Shown: piece by piece, positions 5,807-6,904 of the stretch | Numbering within the stretch: position 1 is the stretch's first letter | Layout: every line of letters begins with the position of its first letter | NCBI GenBank assembly: GCA_030690025.1 | Contig: JAUYDJ010000065.1 | Coordinates: forward strand, 1 to 6,904 | Direction of reading: 5' to 3' | Length of the DNA: 6,904 nt | From: Chloroflexota bacterium | GTDB taxonomy: Bacteria; Chloroflexota; Dehalococcoidia; Dehalococcoidales; JAUYDJ01 | The notes under the pieces: generated by a model | Seen by the model: only the letters and a program-made list of their open reading frames with translations | What the model was told of the DNA's origin: nothing | Database searches by the model: none | Translations under genes and position numbers: made by a program

Positions 5807-6334
5807 ATGGACATCATCGAGGGTTTACGCAGTCGGCGTAGCACCAAGGGTTACTCAGCCAAGCCGGTATCACGGGATACTATTCTGGGGATGGTGGACG
5901 CTGCCCGTTTTTCACCTTCGGGCGGCGGCAAGAATGCCTGGAAGTTTGTCATTGTTACCGAGCGGGATAAAATCGCGCGGTTGAGCCAGGCCAGTCCTTA
6001 TTGCAAGTGGTTGGCCTCGGCACAGGCGGCTATCGCCGTAGTCATTGACCCCAAGGCTACCCGGTACTGGCTGGAGGACTGCAGCGTGGCCGCCTTCGCC
6101 ATATCCATAGCCGCCTTGGATATGGGGTTGGGGACGGCCTGGGCGGCGCTTCACCAGGCGGGCGATGACGCCGAGGGACAACGCAGGCAGGGGATAGTGC
6201 GGGAAGTGCTGGGCATACCGGCAAATCTCAATGTGCCCATGATGCTCGGCGTGGGCTATGCCGAAAAGCAGCCCGGCCCGAAGATCGTGCCCCGCCTTGA
6301 GGACATTGTCTGCTGGGAACGCTACACCTTATAG
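5807..6334 (+). CDS. Nitroreductase-family flavoprotein, short form
   Basis: Member of the FMN-dependent nitroreductase-like fold, 175 residues, at the short end for the family. N-terminal MDIIEGLRSRRSTKGYS holds the RRS motif (10-12) that contacts FMN phosphate. SPSGGGKNAWKFVIV (36-50) corresponds to the usual APSxxNxQPWxFVVV flavin-binding stretch, with a Gly-rich variation. ALDMGLGTAW (103-112) matches the family's GLG segment. GIPANLNVPMMLGVGYAEKQPGPK (from about residue 136) matches the C-terminal LGIP...GYP-type region. These enzymes usually act as homodimers using NAD(P)H; the substrate cannot be told. It has a good AAGGAGG site and lies 50 nt after the unknown gene and 45 nt before purE. 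It is therefore probably co-transcribed with the purine genes, though no metabolic link is evident. Confidence 0.9.
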   Translation: MDIIEGLRSRRSTKGYSAKPVSRDTILGMVDAARFSPSGGGKNAWKFVIVTERDKIARLSQASPYCKWLASAQAAIAVVIDPKATRYWLEDCSVAAFAISIAALDMGLGTAWAALHQAGDDAEGQRRQGIVREVLGIPANLNVPMMLGVGYAEKQPGPKIVPRLEDIVCWERYTL

Positions 6335-6379
6335 ATTGCTGGGCATATCCCGGTTCGCCGTAAGTAAAGGGGGTAACAT

Positions 6380-6844
6380 ATGCCGCTGGTCGCCGTAGTC
6401 ATGGGTTCTAAATCGGATGCTGAGTCGCTCAAACCCGCCCTGGAGGCGCTGGCGAGCCTGGACATCGACTATGAGGTCAATGTCATATCCGCCCACCGCA
6501 CGCCGGAGAAGGCGCGGCAGTTCGGGTTGGCGGCGCGCCAGCGCGGGATTGAGGTCATCATCGCCGCCGCCGGCGGCGCGGCGCACCTGCCCGGCGTCCT
6601 GGCCAGCTGGACGATTCTGCCCGTCATCGGCGTGCCCCTGGCCAGCAGCGAGCTAAAGGGCGTTGACGCCCTCTACTCCATCGTCCAGATGCCCGGCGGC
6701 ATCCCGGTGGCCTGCATGGCGGTGGGGACGGCCGGGGCCAAGAACGCCGCCTACCTGGCGGCAGAGATTCTGGGCCTGAAGTATGATAAAATTCGCCAGG
6801 CCTATGAAAAGTACCGGAGCGACCTGCAAGGAGAAAGCAAATGA
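6380..6844 (+). CDS. purE: N5-carboxyaminoimidazole ribonucleotide mutase (PurE class I)
   Basis: Cytosolic enzyme that converts N5-CAIR to CAIR in de novo purine synthesis, normally as an octamer. The 154-residue length fits the bacterial single-domain form. Motifs are VVMGSKSD (6-13), VISAHRTP (35-42) with the catalytic histidine H39, AGGAAHLPG (64-72), and the QMPGGIPVACMAVGTAGAKNAAYLA segment. The sequence pattern is that of class I N5-CAIR mutases. These work after PurK, which is not in this window. AAGGGGGT (6367-6374) is the ribosome binding site, 5 nt before ATG. The stop overlaps the purB start (ATGA), so the two are translationally coupled. Confidence 0.97.
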   Translation: MPLVAVVMGSKSDAESLKPALEALASLDIDYEVNVISAHRTPEKARQFGLAARQRGIEVIIAAAGGAAHLPGVLASWTILPVIGVPLASSELKGVDALYSIVQMPGGIPVACMAVGTAGAKNAAYLAAEILGLKYDKIRQAYEKYRSDLQGESK

Positions 6845-6904
6845 TTGAGCGGTATTCTCGCCCTGAAATGAAACGGGTATGGTCAGAAGAGAATAAGTTC
6901 AATA
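6841..6904 (+). CDS. purB: Adenylosuccinate lyase, 5' end only
   Basis: Only the first 21 codons are present. They read MIERYSRPEMKRVWSEENKF, the typical PurB N-terminus (IERY-x-RPEM-x(3)-W-x-EEN-x-F). The enzyme cleaves SAICAR to AICAR and adenylosuccinate to AMP, releasing fumarate in both. The start overlaps the purE stop by ATGA, and AAGGAG (6828-6833) lies 7 nt upstream inside purE. The rest lies beyond the right edge, so integrity and catalytic residues cannot be judged. The purE-purB order supports a functional purine operon. Confidence 0.93.
   Translation, partial: MIERYSRPEMKRVWSEENKFN

Noticed and set aside
6560..6582. Strong GCC/GGC-rich self-complementary stretch inside purE.
   Set aside because: Fully explained by GC-rich codons for the conserved Ala-Ala-Gly-Gly-Ala-Ala motif.
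6624..6902. Minus-strand open frame at the right edge.
   Set aside because: Antisense to purE and the purB start, both clear by motif and by their ATGA junction.

Overview
The window is a bacterial chromosomal segment built around de novo purine biosynthesis. All complete genes read rightward and one partial gene reads leftward from the left edge. Much of the sequence is GC-rich with C/G-ending codons (guaA, purD, purE). A central block at about 2060-3990 is visibly more AT-rich. The TPTP-linker lipoprotein, the hicBA pair and the gene style suggest a Chloroflexota/Dehalococcoidia-like organism. That placement is inference from memory of gene style, with low to moderate confidence.

Layout. 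1-299 (minus): 5' part of a TsaC/Sua5-type tRNA threonylcarbamoyladenosine gene. 300-363: short divergent intergenic region with overlapping promoter-like elements and a helically phased 7-bp direct repeat. 364-2058: guaA (GMP synthetase) with an unusual N-terminal extension. 2085-3290: lipoprotein with a Thr-Pro linker and a beta-helix passenger. 3291-3450: intergenic region with a long GC-rich palindrome and an extended -10 promoter. 3451-3986: hicB-hicA toxin-antitoxin pair in antitoxin-first order. 4012-5274: purD, apparently starting at CTG. 5295-5756: unrecognised 153-aa protein. 5807-6334: short nitroreductase-family protein. 6380-6844: purE. 6841-6904: start of purB, overlapping purE by ATGA.

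How the genes work together. PurD makes GAR early in the pathway, PurE makes CAIR in the middle, and PurB acts at the SAICAR and adenylosuccinate steps. GuaA converts XMP to GMP at the end of the guanine branch. The lipoprotein, palindrome and hicBA look like an accessory insertion between guaA and purD. As a result the only convincing promoter seen upstream of purD-purE-purB is the one in front of hicBA. Only short gaps separate the genes from hicB to purB, which fits one transcript.

No tRNA, rRNA, CRISPR array, insertion sequence or replication origin was seen. I did not find a convincing new multi-gene system. The points most worth a second look are the CTG start of purD, the GuaA N-terminal extension, the accessory module inside the purine cluster, and the unrecognised 153-aa protein carried with the purine genes.
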